DNA from: Verrucomicrobiota bacterium
GTDB taxonomy: Bacteria > Verrucomicrobiota > Verrucomicrobiia > Limisphaerales > UBA9464
Direction: 5' to 3'
Assembly (NCBI GenBank): GCA_947471985.1
Contig: CANIZL010000048.1
Coordinates: 1-48,477, forward strand
DNA: 48,477 nucleotides
Shown: positions 1 to 8,500 of the stretch, in pieces
Layout of the letters: each line of letters begins with the position of its first letter
Numbering within the stretch: position 1 is the first letter of the stretch
Program-made: the position numbers and the translations under genes
Notes under the pieces: generated by a model
Seen by the model: the letters and a program-made list of their open reading frames with translations, nothing else
Database searches by the model: none
What the model was told of the DNA's origin: nothing

Positions 1-95
1 CATCCACGCCATCCACGCCATCCACGCCATCCACGCCATCCACGCCATCCACGCCATCCACGCCATCCACGCCATCCACGCCATCCACGCCATCC
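1..95. repeat. 9-bp tandem repeat array, cut by the window edge
   Basis: The unit CATCCACGC is repeated about ten times with no visible variation and runs off the left edge, so the true length is unknown. On the complementary strand the unit is GCGTGGATG. The array leads directly into CCGCGG, exactly as the arms of the ~100-bp elements at 1778 and 2940 do. It therefore looks like an expanded version of the 9-bp-periodic arm of that dispersed element rather than an unrelated satellite. No gene is seen in it. Confidence 0.9.
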
Positions 96-341
96 GCGGT
101 CGCCCACCCCTTCTTCTTCCTTCCTCCTTCATAATTCTTCCTTCGCCCCGTACCGCTGACTTTCCCGTCGGCGTGAATCCCCGCCCTCTATCCCAACGGG
201 ATTACATCCTCCAGCCCAGGGTTGATCGGCACGATCTACCCTGGGTCCCATTGCCAAATCCCCGAACCCTGAAGGGGTTGTATCCGCCGGCAAAATTGCC
301 GGGCACCGCACACAGAAGCCGGTTAAAAACCGGCGTTACGG
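96..341 (-). repeat. Left copy of a ~245-bp multi-hairpin element (inverted relative to 2704-2947)
   Basis: Read on the minus strand this stretch matches 2704-2947 nearly base for base, with scattered substitutions. It is built of short hairpins in a row: a 7-bp stem with 3-nt loop at 318-334, a 5-bp CCCTG/CAGGG-like hairpin near 265-279, a long stem at 215-245 (14-bp arms with one mismatch, loop GCA), and ATCCC/GGGAT at 190-202. A GACT/AGTC-type module lies near 148-176, followed by a CT-rich tract. Compensating stems suggest a structured nucleic-acid element. Reading frames through it are repeat translations and not genes. The rest of the gap to 391 holds nothing recognisable. Confidence 0.8.
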
Positions 342-391
342 GACCGCGGGTCTCCGACCCGCCTCCCCGTCCCGCCGGGACACCTTTTCTC

Positions 392-1480
<1,089 letters not shown>

Positions 1481-1611
1481 CGTGAACGTCCCATCGCTCT
1501 GGCAGTGGAAGCCGGAGACATCAAGCAGATTTCGCGCCCGGAGGGCGAACCGTGGGAACGAAGATTCGCGCCGTATGGAACGGGGCCACCGGTTTTCCAA
1601 TCGGGGTGGGG

Positions 1612-1664
1612 TGCAACGCCGGTTTTCAACCGGCCTCGGGGTGCGGTGCCAGGTAATTTTGTCG
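1612..1664 (+). repeat. Partial copy of the hairpin module also found at 2704-2757
   Basis: About 45 bases are identical to the start of the right-hand multi-hairpin element. They comprise the GCCGGTT-TTC-AACCGGC hairpin (1618-1634) and the following GC-rich tail ending in GGTAATTTTG. A third, more diverged tail copy sits at about 1880-1905. The gap 1481-1938 between the divergent FGE-like and PqqD-like genes is filled by this module, the element at 1778-1880 and GC-rich filler. No promoter or small gene could be supported there. Confidence 0.75.
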
Positions 1665-1777
1665 CCACGTCCCCCAGCACCAAAGGTGCGGCATTCCTCA
1701 GCCCAGCCCAACGGGCCGGGTTCCCGCCGGAGAATCCCCGCGCCCTGAAGGGGAGCGGGCACCGGGCGGTGGGAAGG

Positions 1778-1880
1778 ACCGCGGATAACGCGGATGGCGC
1801 GGATAAAGCAGAGAATGAAGCGGTGTGGATCTGTTTCGCTTATCCGTGTTATCCGCGCTATCCGCGGTTCAAATTTTTGG
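1778..1880. repeat. ~100-bp element with inverted 29-bp arms, copy 1
   Basis: The element starts CCGCGGATAACGCGGAT and ends with a near-complement of the same arm, ATCCGCGCTATCCGCGG, so single strands can fold into a long hairpin with a central loop of about 30 nt. Copy 2 at 2940-3041 has the same orientation and differs at only a few positions plus one indel. Arms are 9-bp periodic, like the tandem array at 1-95. Frames through it encode simple repeating peptides that should not be annotated as protein. Confidence 0.85.
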
Positions 1881-1938
1881 GGGAGCGGTGCCGGGTAATT
1901 TGTGCGGACCGGTTTCTGCTTTCTATTGCGCTCCACGC

Positions 1939-2217
1939 ATGAACATCACGGCGACCTCCCGGCCTCGGCGCGCGGAACGAATCCTCAAGCAGGAGGCGGA
2001 GGGTTCCGTGGTGCTGCTGTCGGTGGACTCCGGCGGGTATTATTCCCTTGATGCCTTGGGGGGAAGAGTATGGGACCTGTGCTCCGGTGACCTGACGGTA
2101 TCCGACATCGCCGGTCGGCTGGAGCAGGAGTACGATGCGCCACGGGCCACCATCGAGGCTGACTTGCTGGAACTTTTGTCCGATCTCGCTCGTGAAAAAC
2201 TGGTCCGCGATTCTTAG
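1939..2217 (+). CDS. PqqD-like peptide-binding protein (RRE type) of a RiPP-like cassette
   Basis: This 92-residue protein has the PqqD pattern. An N-terminal strand region (ILKQEAEGSVVLL) leads to GGYYSLDALGGRVWDL (32-47) and then a winged-helix-like helical part (TVSDIAGRLEQEYD, ADLLELLSDL) ending REKLV. In the family such proteins bind the leader of a precursor peptide and present it to modifying enzymes in the cytoplasm. The start at 1939 was chosen because the in-frame extension upstream is translated repeat. The next gene overlaps its 3' end by 26 bases in another frame, suggesting translational coupling. Together with the B2-like protease, HprK-related kinase and nucleotidyltransferase downstream, it resembles the HPr-rel-A/lasso accessory set. 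I see no precursor peptide nearby, so the substrate is unknown. Confidence 0.85.
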   Translation: MNITATSRPRRAERILKQEAEGSVVLLSVDSGGYYSLDALGGRVWDLCSGDLTVSDIAGRLEQEYDAPRATIEADLLELLSDLAREKLVRDS

Positions 2218-2689
2218 CCGCCGCTGGGCCATCCTCCGGGAGATCGAAGGTGCCGCGGGTGCCGGGCTTTTTCTGCGGGCGCTGGGGTTCGGCGTCGCGG
2301 TCCCGGCGTTGATGCGCATGAGCCTGCTGACGTTGAATCGTCGACTCAGCCGGCGCTTCCCGGTCCCGGGAACCTGCACTCCGGAGTCCCCGCTTGGACA
2401 GTCGGTGCGGCGGGGTGTGGATGGGGCGTTGGCGTGGGGGCGGCCGCTGGTGCGGTCGGGGTGTTTGTCCCGGGGATTGACCCGGTACTATTTTCTTCGA
2501 CGCGCGGGTATCGATGTGACGCTCGTGTTTGGGATTCCCCGAAAGGAGGGAGTGCTTTTGACGGAACCTGGGCATTGTTGGTTGGAGTGGGCTGGGAAGC
2601 CGATTTGGGAGGACCGGGATCCGGGGTTGGGGTTCGTGCCGATTTACCAGATGCCGATGGGTGGGGCGGGGGAGATTCACGCCGACTAA
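2192..2689 (+). CDS. Lasso-peptide B2-like transglutaminase-fold cysteine protease
   Basis: This 165-residue protein matches the Transglut_core3/lasso-B2 family. Residues 87-105 (VRSGCLSRGLTRYYFLRRA) carry the expected catalytic Cys91. GHCWLEW carries His128, 37 residues later, and an acidic residue follows at Asp141 or Asp143 (WEDRDP). The family cleaves leader peptides from RiPP precursors bound by a PqqD-like partner. The GTG start at 2192 overlaps the pqqD-like gene by 26 bases; an ATG at 2135 would give a 19-residue longer, less convincing N-terminus. The last four residues and the TAA stop lie inside a dispersed repeat module, so the original C-terminus may have been replaced. The catalytic core looks intact. 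Confidence 0.83.
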   Translation: MKNWSAILSRRWAILREIEGAAGAGLFLRALGFGVAVPALMRMSLLTLNRRLSRRFPVPGTCTPESPLGQSVRRGVDGALAWGRPLVRSGCLSRGLTRYYFLRRAGIDVTLVFGIPRKEGVLLTEPGHCWLEWAGKPIWEDRDPGLGFVPIYQMPMGGAGEIHAD

Positions 2690-2703
2690 AAAGTCAGCGG
2701 TAC
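2674..2703 (+). repeat. Short repeat module (GACT...AGTC type) at the 3' end of the B2-like gene
   Basis: GATTCACGCCGACT followed by AAAAAGTCAGCGGTAC matches the modules at 2866-2894 and 3081-3110 and, on the other strand, near 148-176. In this copy the T after GAC is followed by AA, creating the TAA stop of the preceding gene. Confidence 0.7.
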
Positions 2704-2947
2704 CGTAGCGCCGGTTTTCAACCGGCCTCGGGGTGCGGTGCCAGGTAATTTTGCCGACGGATGCAACCCATTCAGGGTTGGGGAATTTGGCGGTGAGACC
2801 CAGGGTAGATCGTACCGATCAACCCTGGGATGGAGGATGCAATCCCGTTGGGATTGGGAAGGGGATGCACGCCGACTCGAAAGTCAGCGGTACGAGGCGA
2901 AGGAAGAATTATGAAGGAGGAAGGAAGAAGAAGGGGGCGACCGCGGA
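2704..2947 (+). repeat. Right copy of the ~245-bp multi-hairpin element
   Basis: This is the inverted partner of 96-341. Visible hairpins, in order, are: GCCGGTT/AACCGGC with a 3-nt loop (2710-2726); CAACCC/GGGTTG with a 5-nt loop (2764-2780); CCCAGGGTAGATCG/CGATCAACCCTGGG with loop TAC and one A-A mismatch (2799-2829); AATCCC/GGGATT with loop GTT (2841-2855); and the GACT/AGTC module (2874-2885). A purine-rich GGAAGAA tract follows and leads into the CCGCGG arm of the next element. The gap 2690-3185 between the B2-like and kinase genes is almost entirely repeat, and no gene is supported in it. Confidence 0.85.
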
Positions 2948-3041
2948 TAACGCGGATGGCGCGGATAAAGCAGAGGATGAAGCGGTGTGGACCTGTTTCG
3001 TTTATCCGTGTTATCCGCGCTATCCGCGGTTCAATTTTTGG
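2940..3041. repeat. ~100-bp element with inverted 29-bp arms, copy 2
   Basis: This is the same element and orientation as 1778-1880, about 95 percent identical by eye. It starts at CCGCGG (2941) immediately after the multi-hairpin element and ends in the complementary arm and CAATTTTTGG. The junction with the upstream purine-rich tract is the same as at position 96, where the arm is expanded into the 9-bp array. Confidence 0.85.
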
Positions 3042-3080
3042 ACCCGTGGCCCGTTCCGTGGAAGCGGGTGGAGGTGGCGG

Positions 3081-3110
3081 GATGCTCGCCGACTGGAAAG
3101 TCAGCGTACC
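3081..3110 (+). repeat. Isolated copy of the GACT...AGTC module
   Basis: GATGCTCGCCGACT plus GGAAAGTCAGCGTACC matches the short module seen at 2674 and 2866. Here it stands alone about 75 bases before the kinase start, so the module can move or persist independently of the larger element. Confidence 0.65.
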
Positions 3111-3185
3111 GGAGGACGGCGGAAAATTGGTTGGAGTGGCGGGCAATCGTTGCCTTGGAGGGAATTCCGCGGACGTTCCCACCCA

Positions 3186-4163
3186 ATGCAGTTCACTTGC
3201 CAGTTTCATGGTCTGGGTCTGGCCGTGCAGGCCGATGCCCCGGTGCTGGCGGCCGTGCAGGCGCGTTTGCATGAGTTTCCCCCGCTGCCGGCGGGCGAGC
3301 GGGTCGATTGGCATTTCGACTACGTGCCCGTGTCCGGACCCGAGGCGCATGTCGTCGAACGTCCGTCTGGTCCGTCCCGGTCCGTGATGGAGCTTCGCCA
3401 CGCTGAGGTGCTTTATTTTGAGGCCACGCGGCAGTTGTATGTGGAAGCTCCCGGCCGGGCGCGGGTTTTGTGCGACGCGGCCGCCGGACGCGTGCGGGTT
3501 TCCTATCTGGCCACGGTGCCGGATCAACCGTGGTTCCTGTCGCATCCGCTCTTCACCATCCCGTTGCATGAAGTGCTGAAACATCAGGGTTTGTACATGC
3601 TCCATGCGGCGGCCCTGGCCGAACGCGGGCGGGGACTGTTGGTGGCGGGTTCCAGCGGTGCCGGGAAGACGACGCTGGCGCTGACGTTGCTCCGCGCGGG
3701 GTTTGGTTTTCTGGGGGACGACACGGTGTTCTTGCAGCGGCGCGACACCGCCTGGAGCGCCCAGGCGTTTCCGGATGAAATCGATATCACCCCGCAGACC
3801 GCCGCGTTCTTTCCCGAACTCCAGCGCCTGCCGGCAGTGGCCGCACCGGTGGGAAGACCCAAACGGGCCATCTCCGCGAGCGATGTCTACGATGTGCTCC
3901 CGCAGTGGCACGCAGTACCAGCGGTATTAGTTTTTCCGCAGACGCTGTCCGACGGTGCCAGCCGGGTCGCGCCGATGAGTCGGGAGGAAGCGTTGCTGCA
4001 ACTCATCCCCAATGTCATTCGCACCGAGGTGGCGACGTCCCAAGCGCATCTCGACGCCCTCGCCGGTCTGGTGCGGCAATGCGCGTGTTATCGATTTTGG
4101 GCGGGCCGGGATTTTGCCGCGATGCCCGCACTGATGCGGTCCTTGCTGGAGGCGGCTCCGTGA
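3186..4163 (+). CDS. HPr-kinase-related kinase (HprK-rel-A type) of the RiPP-like cassette
   Basis: This 325-residue protein has an HprK-like C-terminal kinase domain. The conserved LHAAAL stretch (139-144) precedes a P-loop GSSGAGKTT (155-163), followed by the GDD motif (FLGDDTVFL, about 177-185) and a later PDEIDIT segment. Residues 1-130 form a variable N-terminal domain. True HPr kinases phosphorylate Ser46 of HPr, but no HPr gene is seen here. Relatives in lasso and HPr-rel-A loci act on, or are thought to act on, the peptide product. The ATG at 3186 was chosen because the longer frame upstream reads through repeats. It overlaps the next gene by four bases (GTGA), so both are probably translated together. 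Substrate is unknown. Confidence 0.85.
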   Translation: MQFTCQFHGLGLAVQADAPVLAAVQARLHEFPPLPAGERVDWHFDYVPVSGPEAHVVERPSGPSRSVMELRHAEVLYFEATRQLYVEAPGRARVLCDAAAGRVRVSYLATVPDQPWFLSHPLFTIPLHEVLKHQGLYMLHAAALAERGRGLLVAGSSGAGKTTLALTLLRAGFGFLGDDTVFLQRRDTAWSAQAFPDEIDITPQTAAFFPELQRLPAVAAPVGRPKRAISASDVYDVLPQWHAVPAVLVFPQTLSDGASRVAPMSREEALLQLIPNVIRTEVATSQAHLDALAGLVRQCACYRFWAGRDFAAMPALMRSLLEAAP

Positions 4164-5494
4164 AGGTGATGAGTGAAGCGTGGCACCACGATTGGTTGGT
4201 GCAGTGTCTGGCGGCCGTTCCGGAACAAAACCAAGTCGTCCCGCCGCACCCCGTCGTTGCTCATGACGAGGCGGACTGGGCGGCGTTGATCCGACTGGCC
4301 GAGCGACACGATGTCGTACCGCTCCTGTATCATCAACTGCACCAGGCGGGTCGTGGCTGGGGCGTGACGGAACGGGTGCGGGGAGAACTGCGGCAGGCGT
4401 TCCTCGTGAACGGCGCGCGCAATGCCCTGCATTATCACGAACTGGCGCCCGTGCTTCGGGCGCTGCGGACGGCAGGGATTCCGTGCCTGGTCCTGAAGGG
4501 CGCCCATTTGGCCGCGTTGGTTTACTCTCAGCCCGCACTACGAACCATGGCCGATATCGATTTGCTGGTTCCGGTGGACGCTTTGCTCCCAGCGGGAGCG
4601 GTTCTGCGCTCGCTGGGCTATGCGGATGCGGAAGACTCGACCTGCGGGGCGGTCGATGAAACGGTCATGCACCTGCCGCGGATGTTTAAACCGCCGGGGC
4701 TGGGCATCGAGGTTCACCATACCATTTCCCGACCTCAGTTGCCGTTTTGCGTGGATGTCGAGGGCCTGTGGCAGCGCGCCCGCACGGTGGAGTTGGCGGG
4801 GGAATCGACGCAGGTGCTGTCGCCTGAGGACGTGCTGCTGTACCTCTGTCTGCACACGGCCAGTCACGCGCGGGAAAGTCAGGGACTCGACCTGGCACCG
4901 TTTCTCCTCGGATTGAAGCCCCTGTGCGACATCGTCGCGATGGTGCGCCGTCATGGGCCCGACTTGGATTGGGCAGCGGTGCGGGAGCGGGCGACGGCGT
5001 GGCGGGCGGGGCGATGCGTCTTTCTTTCGTTGTGGTTGGCGCAGGATTTGTTGGGGTTGGAAGTGCCGGCGTCCGTGTTGGAATCCCTGCGACCTGCGGA
5101 TTTTGCGGACGATTGGGCCGAATTGGCGCGAAAACAAATCCGCCTGGCGGGAACCGAAGCGCCGGACGCCGACGTGTTGCGCACGACGTTTGCGCCGTGG
5201 ATGGAATGGGATAAACGGCGTCACACGGGCGAGCGGCGGGGTTGGTTGGGCGTGCTGTTTCGGGCGCTGATTCCGTCGCGCGATCAGGTGGATCGTCGGG
5301 TGACCGGGGCGGGGCCGGCGACCGCAGCGCCGGGTCAGGTATCCTCGTACTTTTTCACCCGAACCTGGCGCTGGTCGGTGAGGATTGCCCGCATGACAGG
5401 CTATGCGCTGCGGCATCCCTGGCAGACCGCCCGCTACGTCCGTCACATTCGCAATCAGATGCGGTTGTGGAATTGGTTGGAAGATCAGCGGTAG
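4160..5494 (+). CDS. NTP_transf_5-type nucleotidyltransferase family protein of the cassette
   Basis: This 444-residue protein has the signature of the uncharacterised nucleotidyltransferase family common beside PqqD, B2 and HprK-like genes. VLKGAHLAALVY (111-122) precedes LRTMADIDLLVP (127-138), where the DID pair would bind metal. The HHTISRP (EVHH) and SPEDVLLYLCLHTASH segments follow. The rest is helical. The GTG at 4160 was chosen because GGAGG lies seven bases upstream and it overlaps the kinase stop; ATG at 4169 is the alternative. By family the protein may transfer a nucleotide to a protein or peptide, but the reaction is not known. It is the last gene of the cassette; the next gene starts about 100 bases later. 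Confidence 0.85.
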   Translation: MKVMSEAWHHDWLVQCLAAVPEQNQVVPPHPVVAHDEADWAALIRLAERHDVVPLLYHQLHQAGRGWGVTERVRGELRQAFLVNGARNALHYHELAPVLRALRTAGIPCLVLKGAHLAALVYSQPALRTMADIDLLVPVDALLPAGAVLRSLGYADAEDSTCGAVDETVMHLPRMFKPPGLGIEVHHTISRPQLPFCVDVEGLWQRARTVELAGESTQVLSPEDVLLYLCLHTASHARESQGLDLAPFLLGLKPLCDIVAMVRRHGPDLDWAAVRERATAWRAGRCVFLSLWLAQDLLGLEVPASVLESLRPADFADDWAELARKQIRLAGTEAPDADVLRTTFAPWMEWDKRRHTGERRGWLGVLFRALIPSRDQVDRRVTGAGPATAAPGQVSSYFFTRTWRWSVRIARMTGYALRHPWQTARYVRHIRNQMRLWNWLEDQR

Positions 5495-5590
5495 TCGAAC
5501 GCTGGGCGAACGACGGACTCGTCGGCCTCGTTTCAGGGAAGGCGTGCGTTGGTTGAATCCCGTGCCAGAATGGCCGTCCACATCACTTCT

Positions 5591-8500
5591 ATGCTGCCCC
5601 GTCCTGTGTTTCGGAAAGCCACGTATTTTAAACTGACGTGTCTCTGGCTCGGCCTTGTTTCCCCGGTGCGGGCGGACGAGGACCCGTTCGCGGCGGGCGT
5701 GCGCACGACGGATCCGCTACCGCCGGTCGAGCAGCGTGCGCATTTCAAATTGCCTCCGGGCTTTGAGATCCAACTCGTCGCCACCGAGCCCGAGATCAAC
5801 AAGCCCATGAACCTGGCCTTCGATGCCACGGGCCGGCTCTGGGTCACGACCAGCATTGAGTATCCGTGGCCGGCGCCGACGAATCGTCCGGGCCGGGATC
5901 GGGTGATGATTTTTGACGACTTCGGCCCCGATGGACGCGCGCGCAAGGTGACCACGTTTGCCGAGGGGCTGAATATTCCGATCGGCGTTTATCCGTTCCG
6001 CAATGCGGACAAGAAGTGGAAAGCGCTGGTCTGGAGCATTCCGTACATCTGGTTGTTGGAGGATACGGACGGCGACGGAAAGGCGGACAAACGCACGCCG
6101 CTGTACGGCCCGTTTGATCACACGCGGGATACTCACGGCAATCAGGCATCGTTCCGCCGCGGTTTCGATGGCTGGCTCTACGCGACCCATGGGTTTAACA
6201 ATGATTCGCACGTTACGGCGCCGGACGGCAGTCACGTCGATCTCAATTCCGGCAATACCTACCGCATCCGCCTCGATGGCTCGCACATCGAACATCACAC
6301 GCACGGGCAGGTGAATCCCTTTGGACTCGCGTGGGATCCGTGGGGTGATCTGTATTCCAGCGACTGTCATAGCGCGCCGGTTTATCAACTGCTGGCGGGT
6401 GGGTTCTATCCGAGTTTCGGCAAGCCGCACGACGGTCTGGGATTCGCTCCGACGATGATCGAGCACGCGCACGGCTCGACGGCGATCGACGGTTTGGTGT
6501 ATGTGGCCGATGACCTTTGGCCGGCGGAATATCGCGACAATGTTTTCATTGGGAACGTGATGACGAGCCGGTTGAACCGGGATCGCCTGGAATGGATTGG
6601 TGCCACGCCCAAGGCGGTGGAGATGCCGGATTTTCTGACCACGACGGACCCGTGGTTTCGCCCGGTGGATGATTGTTTTGGCCCGGATGGCGCGCTGTAC
6701 ATCGCGGACTTTTACAACCGGATCATCGGCCATTACGAAGTGCCACTCACGCATCCGGGTCGGGATCGCGAACGCGGCCGGATCTGGCGGATCGTGCCCA
6801 CCGGGGCGCCGCTGCGTCCGCGGGCGCTGGCGGACGATTTGCCGGGACTGATCGGTGAACTCGGATCCGGCAGCCTGAATCGTCGGCTGCTGGCGGGCGC
6901 GGAAATCGTGGATCGCTTTGGGGTTTCGGCGTCCGCGGCATTGGATGCGGCGGCGCTGAAGGGCGACAACGCGTTTGCGCGGATTCACGCCAGCGCCTTG
7001 CGGCGTCAATTGCCGGGCGGCGAGACCAGTGGCGACAGCCTGCTGACGAGTACCGATCCGCAACAACGGCTGCACGGACTACGCCGGCTGGGTGAGGGCA
7101 CGCGCCCGGACGCGGCGGCGGTGGCGCGGAAATTCCTGACGGATGCGCATCCGCGGGTGGTGCGGGTGGCGGTGGAAGTGTTGGGCAAATTTCCGGAGTT
7201 CGAGAATGTCCGGCCGCTGCTGGAGTTGCGCGCGAAGGTGCCGGCGGCGGATACGCATCTGACGTACGTGGTCCGCAAGGCGCTGCGCGATCAATTGAAG
7301 TCCACCGCGGTTTTTGAAAAAGTGGTGGCGGCCCAGTGGTCGCCGGGGGAAACACGGTATCTCGGCGACGTGGTGCTGGCGGTGGCTTCGCCGGCGGCGG
7401 GCGCCTTTCTGGTGCGGAACCTCGCGCACTTGGGCTTCGATCGCGAAGGCCTGCTGGCCGCGTTGCAACACGCAGCACGGTATGCGCCCGAGGGCGATTT
7501 ATCGCAGTTGGCGACGCTGGCGCGGGAACATGGGGATCTGACGACACAGCTGAGTTTGTTCAACTCGGTGGACCAGGGCCTGCGTCAACGCGGGGTGGCG
7601 CTGCCTTCGGTTCTGCAGGAATGGGGTGCGGGATTGGTGGGCCAGTTGCTGAATCGCCCGGAACCGACGGCGGGCTGGTTTAATACCGCGTTGCCGACGG
7701 CGCCCACGGCGGTCACGTGGGATTTCGAAGAACGCAGTTTTGCAGATGGGCAGCGCGGGCGGGTGTTGTCGAGCCTGCCCGGCGGCGAAGCGCTGACGGG
7801 TGTATTGCGGTCGCCGGAGTTTGCGGCGCCGGCGGCGTTGTCCTTTTGGCTGTGTGGTCATGACGGTTATCCGGACAAGCCGGAACAGAAGCGCAATGCG
7901 GTGCGATTGCGGGCGGCGGATTCCGGCGAAGTGCTCTTCACGGCGTGGCCGCCCCGGTCGGATGTGGGGCAGCGCATCGCGTGGAATCTGGCGGCGTTGT
8001 CCGGGCGTCGGGTGTTTCTGGAAGTGACCGACGGGGACACCGGTGCGGCGTATGCCTGGCTGGCGCTGGGGCGGATGGAGCCGGCGTCCGTGCCGTTTCC
8101 GACGACCGGACTGCGCTCCGGAGCGACGCCGGTGGCGACGGCGGCGAATCTCGCCAGCCGGTTGCAGCTGGTGTCGCACGCGCCCCGGTTCCGGGCGGAG
8201 GCCCGCCGGGTGGATGCCGATGGGGAGAGTCGAACGGCCGCGGCGAAGGCGGCCCTGGCGCTGGATGCGGCCGCGGCCTTGCCGGAGTTGATCCCGCTCT
8301 TCCAGTCGCCGACCACGGCGCCAGCTTTGCGTGAATCGCTGGGGACACTGCTGGCGGAACAGAATGTGCCCGCGGCGCGCGCGGCGGTGGTGGCGGCGCT
8401 CAAGACCGCTTCGGATCGCGTGCAGAAGAACTGGGGCCTGGCGCTGACGGGAAATCGCGATGGCGCGGAGGTGTTTTTGAAAGCCGTGGAAGACGGCAAC

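Noticed and set aside
1-95. CRISPR array
   Set aside because: The 9-bp units are contiguous with no spacers and no cas genes.
1481-1936. N-terminal extension of the FGE-like gene to 1936
   Set aside because: The extra residues are translations of the ~100-bp repeat and GC-rich filler. A signal-like N-terminus follows the double Met at 1480.
1825-1938. Extension of the PqqD-like gene upstream
   Set aside because: The residues come from the arm of the ~100-bp element. The conserved protein starts at 1939.
2733-3185. Extension of the HprK-related kinase upstream
   Set aside because: The frame stays open only through repeats. The family-like protein begins at 3186.
1939-5494. Complete lasso-peptide biosynthetic cluster
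   Set aside because: No asparagine-synthetase-type cyclase and no precursor with a lasso core are visible, so only accessory functions are claimed.
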